Source: CBDFNC01 sp965249895
GTDB lineage: Bacteria > Pseudomonadota > Gammaproteobacteria > Enterobacterales > CBDFNC01
Length of the DNA stretch: 64,000 nucleotides
Assembly (NCBI GenBank): GCA_965249895.1
Contig: CBDFNC010000001.1
Span: 1,178,001 to 1,242,000 of the forward strand
Direction of reading: 5' to 3'
The notes below the pieces were generated by a model. It ran no database searches. It was not told where the DNA came from and saw only the letters and a program-made list of their open reading frames with translations. The position numbers were made by a program, and so were the translations under genes. Shown in pieces: positions 43,727-52,496 of the stretch; positions within the stretch are counted from its first letter, which is position 1; every line of letters starts with the position of its first letter.

Positions 43727-44551
43727 TTAGCCTAACGAACCCGAGATAATGGCCGGCATCAGACGGTTTTTTAACGAAGGAAAAAGGGTGCAAACCCAGC
43801 CCATCAGGCCCCACTTATTGGTGTAATAGTCCAGTAAACTATGATGATTATCGAGCAACAGGCTCGGGTGTAACTTTTCCACGTCATCCGGGGATTTGTA
43901 GCCGGATTTAAAAGGAACATTCAGGCCCAGGGCCTTTACCGACGCGTGCACTTTGCCTTTCATCAGGTCGCCGACTACTTCGAAGCATACGTGAACTGAG
44001 CCTAACTTTTTCTCCATGGCATCGAATAGTCGAGTTAACTCCCCGTCACTGAAATACATAAATGTGCCTTCAGATAACACCAGCACATCGGTATTGGTAT
44101 CAAAAGGGATGTTATCCAGCCAGCTGGGATCCAGCAATGAGCCTGCTAGCATCTTGTATCTGGGTTCGTCATTAAAAAAAACTTTACGGTAATAGAGGGT
44201 TTCCTCTACATCCAGATCCAGCCAAAATCTATGTCCGTTATCCAACCGTTGAGCCCTGGCATCCAGCCCACAACCGATATTAATGATCAAACCATCGGGT
44301 TTCTCTGCCAGAAACTCTTCCACTGCGGCATCGAATAACTGGGTGCGAATGGCAACACCTAACTGGATGCCTTCCCGGTTAAATCGGCTGAGATTTTCGA
44401 ATACAGAAAAATCGAACAGGATCCTTTCACAAATATTGACGGCAAAGCTGTCTCTGATCAACGGACTTGGGCTGTTGCTTTCCCTGGCTCTGGCCCACAG
44501 TGGGATCAGTAAGGTGGCGGGAATATCATTCAGCTTAATGTTGGAATCCAT
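43727..44551 (-). CDS. SAM-dependent methyltransferase, LCM/PPM1-like
   Basis: 274 residues. The SAM-binding loop is GLIINIGCGLDARAQRLDNG (GxGxDxR type), followed by FWLDLDVEETLYYRKVFF and VLVLSEGTFMYFS, which mark the leucine carboxyl methyltransferase/polyketide O-methyltransferase group. In bacteria this group mostly modifies small molecules. GGAGGT lies four bases before the ATG at 44551, so the extra four codons upstream are not needed. It is convergent with the coiled-coil gene. Confidence 0.85.
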   Translation of the reverse strand: MDSNIKLNDIPATLLIPLWARARESNSPSPLIRDSFAVNICERILFDFSVFENLSRFNREGIQLGVAIRTQLFDAAVEEFLAEKPDGLIINIGCGLDARAQRLDNGHRFWLDLDVEETLYYRKVFFNDEPRYKMLAGSLLDPSWLDNIPFDTNTDVLVLSEGTFMYFSDGELTRLFDAMEKKLGSVHVCFEVVGDLMKGKVHASVKALGLNVPFKSGYKSPDDVEKLHPSLLLDNHHSLLDYYTNKWGLMGWVCTLFPSLKNRLMPAIISGSLG

Positions 44552-44715
44552 GTCTACCTCCACTTAGTTCTTTAAATGATAATAAATATCATTTATTAGT
44601 TCAATATACCTTATATGACATAGTTAACATTTTTGTCATTAATATTCTTGAGAAGGATTATCGATAGCTGCCACTGATAAGTCAAAGCTAACTATGTGAC
44701 AAAAGATTCGGAAAC

Positions 44716-44817
44716 CTTACAAAGCGCGATACTTTGGCCACAGAGGACCAAAGGTGACTGATTTAACTTACAAAGTACGACACTTTGGCCACTGAGAGCC
44801 AAAGCTGGATTACTTAA
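44716..44817 (+). repeat. Two tandem 51-bp repeats upstream of the PAP2 gene
   Basis: Units at 44716-44766 and 44767-44817 both contain CTTACAAAG(C/T), then ACTTTGGCCAC and CCAAAG; the CTTTGG and CCAAAG parts can pair as a small hairpin. They share about 80% of positions and lie in the leader of the PAP2 gene, between it and the divergent methyltransferase gene. They could be regulator sites or attenuator-like structures; no assignment is possible. Confidence 0.7.
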
Positions 44818-44868
44818 CCTAGCCCCATTAATTGCGACGCAGTCAGCAGTTTATTAATGGGGCACAAA

Positions 44869-45543
44869 ATGGATAAAAAGGCAGTGATGGCCATGATCTT
44901 GGCGGCAATAAGTGCCAACACATTGGCGTCGGAGAAAAGCCTTAAACAGGCAGGGGATATATTGCAAATGGCCTTGCCGATATCCGCGCTGGGCGTCACT
45001 TTTCTAAAAGGCGATACCGAGGGAAGCTGGCAATTGGCCAAATCCACAGGCACCACAATTGCCATTACCCATGCCCTGAAATTTGCCAGTCAGAAGCGTC
45101 GTCCTGATTTTTCTTCCAATAGTTCATTCCCATCTGGTCACACTGCGACGGCTTTTAGTGGCGCCTCATTTTATTACACTCGTTATGGGGCTAAGTGGGG
45201 CGTACCTGCGTATGCCCTGGCGGCGTATACCGGCTGGAGTCGGGTAAATGGCGAAAAGCACTATTGGGATGATGTGGTGGCAGGCGCCAGTATCGCGATA
45301 TTAAGTAATTTGTATTTTACCAAGCCTATTAGTGAAGATGTATTGATCAGTCCTAGGGTCGAAGGGGATAGTCTTGGGTTGAACCTTCTGATCTCCAATG
45401 CGGCCTTTGGTAACAAGCCTTCGCGAGCTAGTTATACAAAGTCATTCGATCCTGAGTTCAGGTTTGAATTTGCTATGGGCCCGTCGCAGATGAAAATGAA
45501 GAACGCCAAAAATACCTGGCTAAAGACCCGACAAAGCCTGTAA
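44869..45543 (+). CDS. Exported PAP2-family phosphatase, stopped early by an in-frame TAA
   Basis: The N-terminal module has a signal peptide (AVMAMILAAISANTLASEKS) and the full PAP2 acid phosphatase motif set: KRRPDF, SSFPSGHTATAFS and SRVNGEKHYWDDVVAG. Such enzymes remove phosphate from lipids such as PgpB or LpxE substrates, here on the periplasmic side. The frame ends at TAA 45541-45543 but the same frame continues for another 187 codons of coherent sequence, so the intact ancestor would be about 411 residues. The phosphatase module is complete and could still work alone. Start chosen at 44869. Confidence 0.8.
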   Translation: MDKKAVMAMILAAISANTLASEKSLKQAGDILQMALPISALGVTFLKGDTEGSWQLAKSTGTTIAITHALKFASQKRRPDFSSNSSFPSGHTATAFSGASFYYTRYGAKWGVPAYALAAYTGWSRVNGEKHYWDDVVAGASIAILSNLYFTKPISEDVLISPRVEGDSLGLNLLISNAAFGNKPSRASYTKSFDPEFRFEFAMGPSQMKMKNAKNTWLKTRQSL

Positions 45544-46104
45544 GCCGATAACTCCACCACTTCGGCCAGTGTAAAATGGCAGTGGTTTATTAACGACCAA
45601 CATGAGCTGGGTTTCTTTGCTCAACCTTATGAGTTGCGGAGTAAAAGCGAGGGGGTTACCAGTCAAGGCAGCAGCGAATCATATGCTCGTTATCAAGTTT
45701 GGGATGTAAGGTTTGACTGGTTATACAATTTTGATCTGACAGATAAGCTGATCACTAAAGGGGGCTTATCCGTGTTAGGCCAGTTTACCGAACTGGAAAG
45801 CTACCATAATCCAGATAACAGAAACACAATAACAAAGCAGCAGGAGAATTTTTACTTCCCTATGGTAAATGCGACCCTGGGTTATCAATTTACCCCCGAA
45901 CTGGCTTTAGCTCTCACGGCGGCTCACGGCCACAATGGTAAGGGTTATGCGCACAGGGAAGATACCACTTTAACTTACAAATTAAATAGCAGTTGGGATG
46001 TGGGCTTGGGTTATAGCAATTATCAGCGGCACCAGGATAATTCGGAGACTATCGATGATCTGACAATTAGCAGCTATTTGCTTAAGCTGGGTTACAGCTT
46101 TTAG
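45544..46104 (+). pseudogene. C-terminal beta-barrel-like part of the PAP2 fusion, separated by a stop
   Basis: Immediately after the TAA the same frame reads ASVKWQWFINDQHELGFFAQ and continues with alternating aromatic/polar strands (YQVWDVRFDWLYNFDLTDKL, FPMVNATLGYQFTPELALAL, WDVGLGYSNYQRH), ending LLKLGYSF with a terminal phenylalanine, the classic outer-membrane barrel ending. No ribosome binding site restarts translation nearby. It looks like the outer-membrane or lipid-facing half of a PAP2 fusion protein lost by a single nonsense change. Confidence 0.75.
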
Positions 46105-46217
46105 ACAGTTCTTCCTTATGTTGGGAGCTGTAGAGCCAAACGCTGTAGAAATACAATAAGTGCAAATTGTTAGTCGGATGATTAAAATAGACCTTTGTCA
46201 CTTTTAAATATCCGGCT

Positions 46218-46997
46218 ATGAAATCCTATATAACACTGCTGTTATTAGTCACCACAATTCTCCCTGCTTCTGGATTTGCTCAATCTGTCTCATTATCAGA
46301 TGAGCAGGTCGCCGATATAGGCCACAAAATATGGCTCAATGAAGGAGCTGGTAAAAAAGAAAATCTGCTGGTATGGAACAAAGGAGAGGATTTTCCTTCC
46401 CTGGGAATTGGTCACTTTCTCTGGTTTCCTGCCGACAGTGCGGCGCCGTTTCAGGAGCAGTTCCCCAAGCTACTGAGCTTTTTTGTGGAAAATGGCGTTA
46501 AGTTACCTGCATGGTTAACCACTGAAACTACAGCACCCTGGATGAGTCGTGTTGAATTTTATCAGCAAAGGGAAAGTCTGCGCAGCCGACAGCTAGTGGG
46601 CTTACTGGCGGAAACCGTGCCACTGCAAACCCGCTTTATTATCCAGCGTCTCGAATCCGCTTTGCCAGTCATACTGGCGGCCTTAGAGAGTGAGGAAAGG
46701 AAGCACTATGTGGAGCAGCAATATTATCGGGTCGCCAATACGGCCAATGGTTATTACCTGTTAATTGATTATGTGAACTTCAAAGGGGAAGGGGTATCAG
46801 TTAAGGAGCGTTATAAAGGGCAGGGTTGGGGATTATTACAGGTACTGGAAGCTATGCCTGGCAATACCGGTAATCCGGCTAAAGAGTTTTCCGAAGCCGC
46901 CGACCGGGTGCTGACACTAAGGGTGGAAAATGCGCCAAGAGATGAAAGTCGCTGGTTACCGGGCTGGCGTAAACGTATTGCCAGCTATCTTATCTAG
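46218..46997 (+). CDS. Exported protein, possibly lysozyme-like
   Basis: 259 residues with a signal peptide (ITLLLLVTTILPASGFAQSV). The mature N-terminus DIGHKIWLNEGAGKKENLLV, followed by GIGHFLWFP, has the look of a lysozyme-type active site: a glutamate in a helix and a nearby G-x-GH turn. Later DYVNFKGEGVSVKERYKGQG and WGLLQVLE are well conserved in style. I recognise it only as a family of exported bacterial proteins of unknown function. It is a single gene, closed by a strong terminator. Confidence 0.7.
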   Translation: MKSYITLLLLVTTILPASGFAQSVSLSDEQVADIGHKIWLNEGAGKKENLLVWNKGEDFPSLGIGHFLWFPADSAAPFQEQFPKLLSFFVENGVKLPAWLTTETTAPWMSRVEFYQQRESLRSRQLVGLLAETVPLQTRFIIQRLESALPVILAALESEERKHYVEQQYYRVANTANGYYLLIDYVNFKGEGVSVKERYKGQGWGLLQVLEAMPGNTGNPAKEFSEAADRVLTLRVENAPRDESRWLPGWRKRIASYLI

Positions 46998-47024
46998 CTT
47001 TCAGTCAAATACCTGGCAAAGTAC

Positions 47025-47054
47025 CAAGCCCGCCCAAGATTTTGGGCGGGCTTG
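47025..47054. terminator. Strong bidirectional terminator hairpin
   Basis: CAAGCCCGCCC pairs with GGGCGGGCTTG (11 bp) around an eight-base AT-rich loop ending TTTT, between the exported protein gene and the convergent regulator gene. Confidence 0.75.
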
Positions 47055-47060
47055 ACCTGG

Positions 47061-47573
47061 TTACAGTGACCGTACCGCGCGCGATGACTGATCATATAGT
47101 CCGGATAAAGTCCTCATTATTGAAGCTACTTCGCCGAGTTGATCGTTCACATTAAGGCTGGAGACAACGTCTACCAGACACTGATTGCGGATATCGCGAT
47201 ATTCACGACAAAACACCTGTCCTTGCTCAGTAACCTGATAGAAGGTTTCCTTTCCCTGTCGTTTTCCCTCTGCCAAATCTCGCTTAACCAGCTTTCTGAC
47301 CGAATAAGACACGTTATGTATATCTTCGATATTGAGGGTAAATGCCAAATCGCTGATCCGCTTTGGCCTGTCCCTGTGATGAATATTATGCAGCACCAGA
47401 ATATCCAGTGGGCTTAACTCCGAGCAACCAGCGGCCGTACTGCATGACTGCATCCAGCGCTGAAAGGCGTTGTTGACAACGGTTAACGCATATTCAAATT
47501 CACTCAGTGTTATCGAATCTTTATCCATTAAGTGGGATGAGGATACGATTGGCAAGTGTTCGGAGTTCTTCAT
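47061..47573 (-). CDS. Winged-helix (MarR-like) regulator of the TRAP cluster
   Basis: 170 residues with a winged-helix core: LSPLDILVLHNIHHRDRPKR, ISDLAFTLNIEDIHNVSYSV as recognition helix, VRKLVKRDLAEGKRQGKETF as wing. It is MarR-like in layout and homodimeric in expectation. GAGGAAA precedes the ATG. It lies 12 bases after the TRAP large permease gene on the same strand, so it is the last gene of that operon. By position it probably controls the TRAP operon and the divergent pxp genes, perhaps through the palindrome at 50579. Confidence 0.8.
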   Translation of the reverse strand: MKNSEHLPIVSSSHLMDKDSITLSEFEYALTVVNNAFQRWMQSCSTAAGCSELSPLDILVLHNIHHRDRPKRISDLAFTLNIEDIHNVSYSVRKLVKRDLAEGKRQGKETFYQVTEQGQVFCREYRDIRNQCLVDVVSSLNVNDQLGEVASIMRTLSGLYDQSSRAVRSL

Positions 47574-47585
47574 ATTTTCCTCGTT

Positions 47586-48890
47586 TTAATTGGCTGTCAT
47601 CTTGGTGGGTAGCCAAGTAACGATTTCCGGATAGATAATCACTAATACTACAGCAGCTAGCAACAGGAAGAAAAACGGCAATGCTGCTTTAGCGATAAAC
47701 AGCATATCCCGCCCCGTCAGGCTTTGGATCACAAACAGGTTAAAGCCCACTGGCGGGGTGATCTGTGACATCTCTACCACCAATACAATATAAATACCAA
47801 ACCACAGGGGGTCGATACCAGCCTGGATAACCATAGGCAAGACAATTGAAGTGGTCAGTACCACGACGGAGATACCATCGAGAAAGCAACCCAGAATAAC
47901 AAACAGAAAGGTAAGTATCAGCAATAGCATATAAGGTGATAACTGCATCTCTGCTATAACTTCTGCAAGCATACGAGGCAAACCGATAAAACCCATGGCC
48001 ACAGTTAAAAATGCAGCGCCAGCAAGAATGAGAATGATCATGCTCGAGGTCTTTACCGCGCCCATCAGGCTGTCACGAAAGCTTTGCCAGGATAAAGATT
48101 TGCCGCTGAATGCCAGGAACAATGCGCCCACCACGCCAAATGCAGCGGCTTCGATGGGAGTTGCCAGACCGCCGTAGATAGAGCCTAAGACGAACACTAC
48201 CAAGGTGCCAATGGGTACCAGTTTAAGCAGGGCGGTTAGTTTTTCTGACCAGCTGTAGGATATAGCTCCAGCCGGCATTTTTTCGCTGTTGCGCCAGGCC
48301 CAAAAAGCCGTGTAACCCATAAACATCAGCACTAACATAATGCCGGGAACCGCACCGGCCATAAACAAGCGACCAATGGATACTTCGGCTGCGACGCCGT
48401 ATACGATCAAAATGATGGAGGGAGGGATCAACAGGCCTAACGTGCCTGAGCCTGCCAGGGTCGCCACAGCCATCTTATCGTCGTAACCCTGTTTTTTTAG
48501 CTCGGGTAACGTCATCCGCCCTATGGTCGCGGCGGTGGCGGCAGATGAGCCGGAAACTGCGGCAAACATTCCACAGCTAAGAATATTTACGTGGAGTAAA
48601 CGCCCGGGAACACGACCTAACCAGGGAGTTAATCCTTCAAACAGGTCGTTGGACAGGCGGGTTCTAAACAGTATCTCCCCCATCCAGATAAACAGGGGTA
48701 ACGCGGCCAGCGTCCAGTCGGATACGGCACCCCAGGTGGAGGTAGCATAGATTAGTCCAAGCGCATCGTTCCCCAGCAGCATCATGCCGGTCAACGCGAC
48801 GGCGATTAATGCAAGCGCGACCCATAAGCCACTGGCAAGAAAGCCAAAAAGTACGACAATCAGAATGCCGCCAATAATCAATTCACTCAT
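47586..48890 (-). CDS. TRAP transporter large permease (DctM type)
   Basis: 434 residues with about twelve hydrophobic helices; family sites include GSSAATAATIGRMTLPELKK, GLLIPPSIILIVYGV and MSQITPPVGFNLFVIQSL. With the small subunit it forms the sodium-driven permease that takes substrate from the periplasmic binding protein. It overlaps the small permease gene by four bases. The substrate is an organic acid by family; context with pxpABC suggests 5-oxoproline or a related acid. Confidence 0.92.
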   Translation of the reverse strand: MSELIIGGILIVVLFGFLASGLWVALALIAVALTGMMLLGNDALGLIYATSTWGAVSDWTLAALPLFIWMGEILFRTRLSNDLFEGLTPWLGRVPGRLLHVNILSCGMFAAVSGSSAATAATIGRMTLPELKKQGYDDKMAVATLAGSGTLGLLIPPSIILIVYGVAAEVSIGRLFMAGAVPGIMLVLMFMGYTAFWAWRNSEKMPAGAISYSWSEKLTALLKLVPIGTLVVFVLGSIYGGLATPIEAAAFGVVGALFLAFSGKSLSWQSFRDSLMGAVKTSSMIILILAGAAFLTVAMGFIGLPRMLAEVIAEMQLSPYMLLLILTFLFVILGCFLDGISVVVLTTSIVLPMVIQAGIDPLWFGIYIVLVVEMSQITPPVGFNLFVIQSLTGRDMLFIAKAALPFFFLLLAAVVLVIIYPEIVTWLPTKMTAN

Positions 48891-49456
48891 GCCTTACCTC
48901 TTTCCGATTGGCTCTGGGTATCCTTCGCATCAAACTCAATGGCACTACTTTCAATCAGGGACTCCTCTTCAGAAAGGGGGATCCTTTGATTATACAGAAA
49001 GCTGCAAACGGCTTGATCTGCGATGGAGATGGCAAAAATCACCATACCTATTGCCATCGGCAGCTGGACAATCCAAATGGGGATCTCCACATAACCTGAG
49101 GAGACTTCCTCGAAGTCCCATGATTCCCAAACCATATAGCAAAGCTGGTAAGCGAGGTAGAGTACCAGTGCCGTGGCGATAGTAAGTACAAAACGTTCAA
49201 AATAAATAGCCACTTTCTCAGTTAAGCGTGAGGTCAACAAGTTAACCCGTATGTGACCGCCACACCTGAAGGTGTACGCCAGAGCGAGAAAACTGCCGGC
49301 GGCAAGCAAAAAGCCGGCAAAGTCATCACTTGACGGGACGACAATGCCCATCCAGCGTCCTATTACTCTAGCGAGGATCAAACAACACATCGCTACCAAA
49401 CAAAAACCAGACAAAATGCCTGATCCCTGATACAACTTATCCAGTAAAGGACGCAT
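48887..49456 (-). CDS. TRAP transporter small permease (DctQ type)
   Basis: 189 residues with four hydrophobic helices (about 15-35, 46-66, 86-108, 128-150) and a long polar C-terminus typical of some DctQ proteins. The family pattern DDFAGFLLAAGSFLALAYTF followed by RCGGHIRVNLL is clear. AAAAGGAG precedes the ATG. It lies between the binding-protein and large-permease genes, the usual P-Q-M order. Confidence 0.9.
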   Translation of the reverse strand: MRPLLDKLYQGSGILSGFCLVAMCCLILARVIGRWMGIVVPSSDDFAGFLLAAGSFLALAYTFRCGGHIRVNLLTSRLTEKVAIYFERFVLTIATALVLYLAYQLCYMVWESWDFEEVSSGYVEIPIWIVQLPMAIGMVIFAISIADQAVCSFLYNQRIPLSEEESLIESSAIEFDAKDTQSQSERGKA

Positions 49457-49483
49457 GGAAACTCCTTTTACAATCTATTCAGG

Positions 49484-50455
49484 TTACTTGTTATAGGTGT
49501 CTAGAATCGTTTTACCCTTAGCACCGGCTTCTTCTTGCCATTCGTTTGCCATGGTGGCACCAATGGTTTTCAGCGAGGTCATCAGGTTGTCGGAAGGCTG
49601 GGCTACTTTCATACCGTTTTCGGCCAAAGCCTTGGTTTTGAGCGACGTTTCTTTACGCGCCATTTCCCAGCCGCGTTGCTCTGCATCTGCAGCGGCTGCC
49701 AGCAAGGCTTGCTGTACGTCTTTGTCCAGGCGTTTAAAGGCACGTTTATTAACGATAACCATATTTTTCGGGATCCAGGCCTGTACATCCGTATAGTGTT
49801 CTACATAGTCCCAGGACTGGCTGCTAACACCTGTGGTTGGTGAAGTGATCATCAGGTTAACAATGCCGGTAGAGAAAGCCTGTGGTATCTCAACGGTTTG
49901 AACCGTGGTAGGTGTGGCTTCCAGCAGTACGGCCAGACGGGATAAGGTTGAGCTGTAAGCACGCATTTTTACGCCTTTGATATCTTCAACCGAGTTGATT
50001 TCATGCTTACTGTAAATACCTTGTGGCGGCCAAGGTACAGAGTACATCAGCATTAAACCTTCTTTATCCAACTTTTTCTCTATGGCCGATTTTGATGCTG
50101 CATAAAGCAGCTGAGCCTGGTCAAAGTCGGTGGCAAGGAAAGGCAAGTTGTCCAGCTTGTAAACGGGATCTTCATTTCCCAGCAGACCCATAAATACTTC
50201 ACCTATGGGGACCTGTCTCGAGCGTACCGCCCGCGCTATTTCCTTGTGCTTAATAAGAGAGCCACCGGAATGAACTACGATTTCCAGCTCACCTTTAGTC
50301 GCCACTTTAACGTCTTCAGCAAACTGGCGAATGTTCTGTGTATGGTGTGTCGCGTCCACATAAGGGGTTGCCATATCCCAGCGTGTAGCCGCTTGGCTGG
50401 CGCCGGAGGTTAATATTGCAAGGGTCATAACAGCGGTTTTAACTAACGGTCTCAT
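49484..50455 (-). CDS. TRAP transporter substrate-binding protein (DctP family)
   Basis: 323 residues with a signal peptide (AVMTLAILTSGASQAATRWD). Periplasmic DctP fold: the family arginine region is in GVKMRAYSSTLSRLAVLLEA, and EVFMGLLGNEDPVYKLDNLP and NLMITSPTTGVSSQSWDYVE line the ligand cleft. It is the first gene of the TRAP operon, divergent from pxpA, with AAAAGGAATAAA before the ATG. Ligand is inferred from context to be 5-oxoproline or a similar acid; the sequence does not prove it. Confidence 0.92.
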   Translation of the reverse strand: MRPLVKTAVMTLAILTSGASQAATRWDMATPYVDATHHTQNIRQFAEDVKVATKGELEIVVHSGGSLIKHKEIARAVRSRQVPIGEVFMGLLGNEDPVYKLDNLPFLATDFDQAQLLYAASKSAIEKKLDKEGLMLMYSVPWPPQGIYSKHEINSVEDIKGVKMRAYSSTLSRLAVLLEATPTTVQTVEIPQAFSTGIVNLMITSPTTGVSSQSWDYVEHYTDVQAWIPKNMVIVNKRAFKRLDKDVQQALLAAAADAEQRGWEMARKETSLKTKALAENGMKVAQPSDNLMTSLKTIGATMANEWQEEAGAKGKTILDTYNK

Positions 50456-50578
50456 CTTGTTTTATTCCTTTTACATAGAGTGAGTGGCTGACTCTGTTGC
50501 ACCCTTCCTGTCTCCACAGTTTTAATATCGAGAATACAATCTTCTCATAGTAAAACGTGCTAAAAAGGCGCAGCATAA

Positions 50579-50596
50579 TAAGTTGTTTACAACTTA
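50579..50596. promoter_or_regulatory. Perfect palindrome in the TRAP-pxp divergent region
   Basis: TAAGTTGT-TT-ACAACTTA is a perfect 8-bp inverted repeat with a two-base spacer in the 315-bp region between the divergent TRAP and pxp operons. It is well placed to be the operator for the winged-helix regulator at the end of the TRAP operon. I see no other strong signal in 50456-50770; it is AT-rich, as expected of two promoters. Confidence 0.5.
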
Positions 50597-50770
50597 AATA
50601 ACACGGCAGTGTATCAAATTATACGGAATGAAACATTTAAGCAACACCTTAAAAACGATTTGCATACAAAGTGTGGTCAATGTATCTTTAATTAAGATTT
50701 AATAGCATTGTAATATTGGAGTTCGGCATCATTTGATAAGCGCTGGTAACTTCATAGCAGGAAGATATAG

Positions 50771-51502
50771 ATGAAACTGAATTGTGATATGGGTGAGAGT
50801 TTTGGTCCTTGGGAAATGGGCTTGGATGAAGCAGTTATGCCTTGGATTGATATGGCTAATATTGCCTGTGGATTCCATGCATCAGATCCGGAGACTATGG
50901 CCAGGACAGTGCGGGATGCCATCGAAGAAATTGTTATCATCGGCGCTCACCCCGGGTATGACGACAAAATTGGTTTCGGCCGGCGCAGCATACCTCACAC
51001 AAAGCAACAAATTTCACATCTTGTGGCCTATCAAACCGGTGCGCTGAGGGCAATATGTCAACTCTATGATACCGAAGTGGAATACGTTAAACCTCATGGC
51101 GCACTCTATAACGATATGATGGCCAGCGTTGAAGTTTATCAGGCTATTCTCGAAGGGCTTGCAGGGCTTTCACCAAAACCTGCATTAATGATCCTGGCTC
51201 AGGTTGATAACACCGAATACCAGGCTATTGCCGACCAGCATGGGGTGAAATTGATTTTTGAGGCGTTTGCTGACAGGGCTTATAGCGCATCAGGAAGGCT
51301 TGCCCCCCGCTCGCAAAAGGGGTCGGTATATCACTCGGAGCAACAGATTGTTGACCAGGTAATGCAACTTGCCAATCATGGAAGTGTCACTACTCTTGAT
51401 GGCCAGACCTTAAAGCTTAAGGTCGATACAATCTGTGTGCATGGCGATAATGCCGAATCGGTAGCGATCATCGAACGCCTCTATAAGGTGCTTCACCCAT
51501 GA
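50771..51502 (+). CDS. pxpA: 5-oxoprolinase subunit PxpA
   Basis: 243 residues of the LamB/YcsF family. The start KLNCDMGESFGPWEMGLDEA with ANIACGFHASDP and IIGAHPGYDD is diagnostic, as are VEYVKPHGALYNDM and FADRAYSASGRLAPR. PxpA hydrolyses the 5-oxoproline ring with ATP after activation by the PxpBC complex, giving glutamate. AGGAAGATATAG precedes the ATG. It overlaps pxpB by four bases and heads the pxpABC operon. Confidence 0.95.
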   Translation: MKLNCDMGESFGPWEMGLDEAVMPWIDMANIACGFHASDPETMARTVRDAIEEIVIIGAHPGYDDKIGFGRRSIPHTKQQISHLVAYQTGALRAICQLYDTEVEYVKPHGALYNDMMASVEVYQAILEGLAGLSPKPALMILAQVDNTEYQAIADQHGVKLIFEAFADRAYSASGRLAPRSQKGSVYHSEQQIVDQVMQLANHGSVTTLDGQTLKLKVDTICVHGDNAESVAIIERLYKVLHP

Positions 51503-52203
51503 TTTCTCCGTCACTGAGGCGGGTATCTGAGACTCACGCGATGATATACCTGGGAGAGGAGATTAAGCTCGAAAATACAGGTTTTATTGCTGCTATCAGC
51601 GAGAAAATTCGTCTCGGATTTGGCGAAGAGATCACCGAAGTCGTACCTTCATATACCTCGATCATGATTGAGTTTAACCTGCTTAAAACTCAGTACAGTG
51701 CAATAGAGTCGCGTCTACAAAATTTACTCGAGACGATGGATAAAGAGTCAGTTAAACATACGAGTGCCTTGATTGAGCTTCCTGTTTTTTACCACCAAGA
51801 AGTGGCTCCAGATTTAGCTACACTGGCGCAAGCCAAGCAAATGTCTGTCGAGCAGGTGATTGAAATCCACTGTCAGACCGAGTACCAGGTATGTGCCATT
51901 GGTTTTGCCCCTGGTTTTGCATTTTTGGGCAGCGTGGATGATAAAATTGCTATGCCCAGGCACACCAGTCCGCGGGTTAAAATTCCTGGCGGTAGCGTGG
52001 GGATTGCCGATAAACAAACCGCCGTTTATCCGGACGACTCCCCGGGGGGATGGCAGATCATAGGCAACTGCCCGGTCAAACTATTTGATCCTGAATGCGA
52101 TCCCATGATGCCTCTGTCCGTAGGTGATAAGGTGCTATTTAAACCCATGTCACGGCAAGCATTTATAAAGCAGGGGGGGCAAATATGGCCAAGCTGGAAG
52201 TGA
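51499..52203 (+). CDS. pxpB: 5-oxoprolinase subunit PxpB
   Basis: 234 residues of the AHS1/KipI family: VCAIGFAPGFAFLGSVDDKI and PGGSVGIADKQTAVYP then DSPGGWQIIGNCP are the family signatures. With PxpC it forms the ATP-using activation complex. The ATG overlaps the pxpA stop. The last six codons (WPSWK and stop) lie inside the first 104-bp ghost of the pxpC start, so its present C-terminus comes from the repeat. Confidence 0.94.
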   Translation: MISPSLRRVSETHAMIYLGEEIKLENTGFIAAISEKIRLGFGEEITEVVPSYTSIMIEFNLLKTQYSAIESRLQNLLETMDKESVKHTSALIELPVFYHQEVAPDLATLAQAKQMSVEQVIEIHCQTEYQVCAIGFAPGFAFLGSVDDKIAMPRHTSPRVKIPGGSVGIADKQTAVYPDDSPGGWQIIGNCPVKLFDPECDPMMPLSVGDKVLFKPMSRQAFIKQGGQIWPSWK

Positions 52204-52496
52204 TTCAGCCGAGGGGGGTGAACTCCTTAAGTCAGGATCTTGCTCGTGTTGAGCTAGTACGGCCAGTTTTAAATCAGGGAGGCGAGATATGGCCAAGCTG
52301 GAAGTGATTCAGCCGAGGGGGGTGAACTCCTTAAGTCAGGATCTTGCTCGTGTTGAGCTAGTACGGCCAGTTTTAAATCAGGGAGGCGAGATATGGCCAA
52401 GCTAGAAGTGATTCAGCCGAGGGGGGTGAACTCCTTAAGTCAGGATCTTGCTCGTGTTGAGCTAGTACGGCCAGTTTTAAATCAGGGAGGCGAGAT
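52185..52496 (+). repeat. Three tandem 104-bp ghosts of the pxpC 5' end
   Basis: Units begin at ATG 52185, 52289 and 52393, and the true pxpC ATG follows at 52497 with the same spacing. The second and third ghost ATGs and the true start are each preceded by the same GGGAGG site; the first has a G-rich run from the pxpB tail. Each ghost starts ATGGCCAAGCT(G/A)GAAGT and encodes a short peptide MAKLEVIQPRGVNSLSQDLA... that resembles the pxpC N-terminus (MAKLEVVQPGMLSLIQDVG). The peptides end at a stop just inside the next unit, so translation could step from pxpB through three mini-frames to pxpC. Confidence 0.95.
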
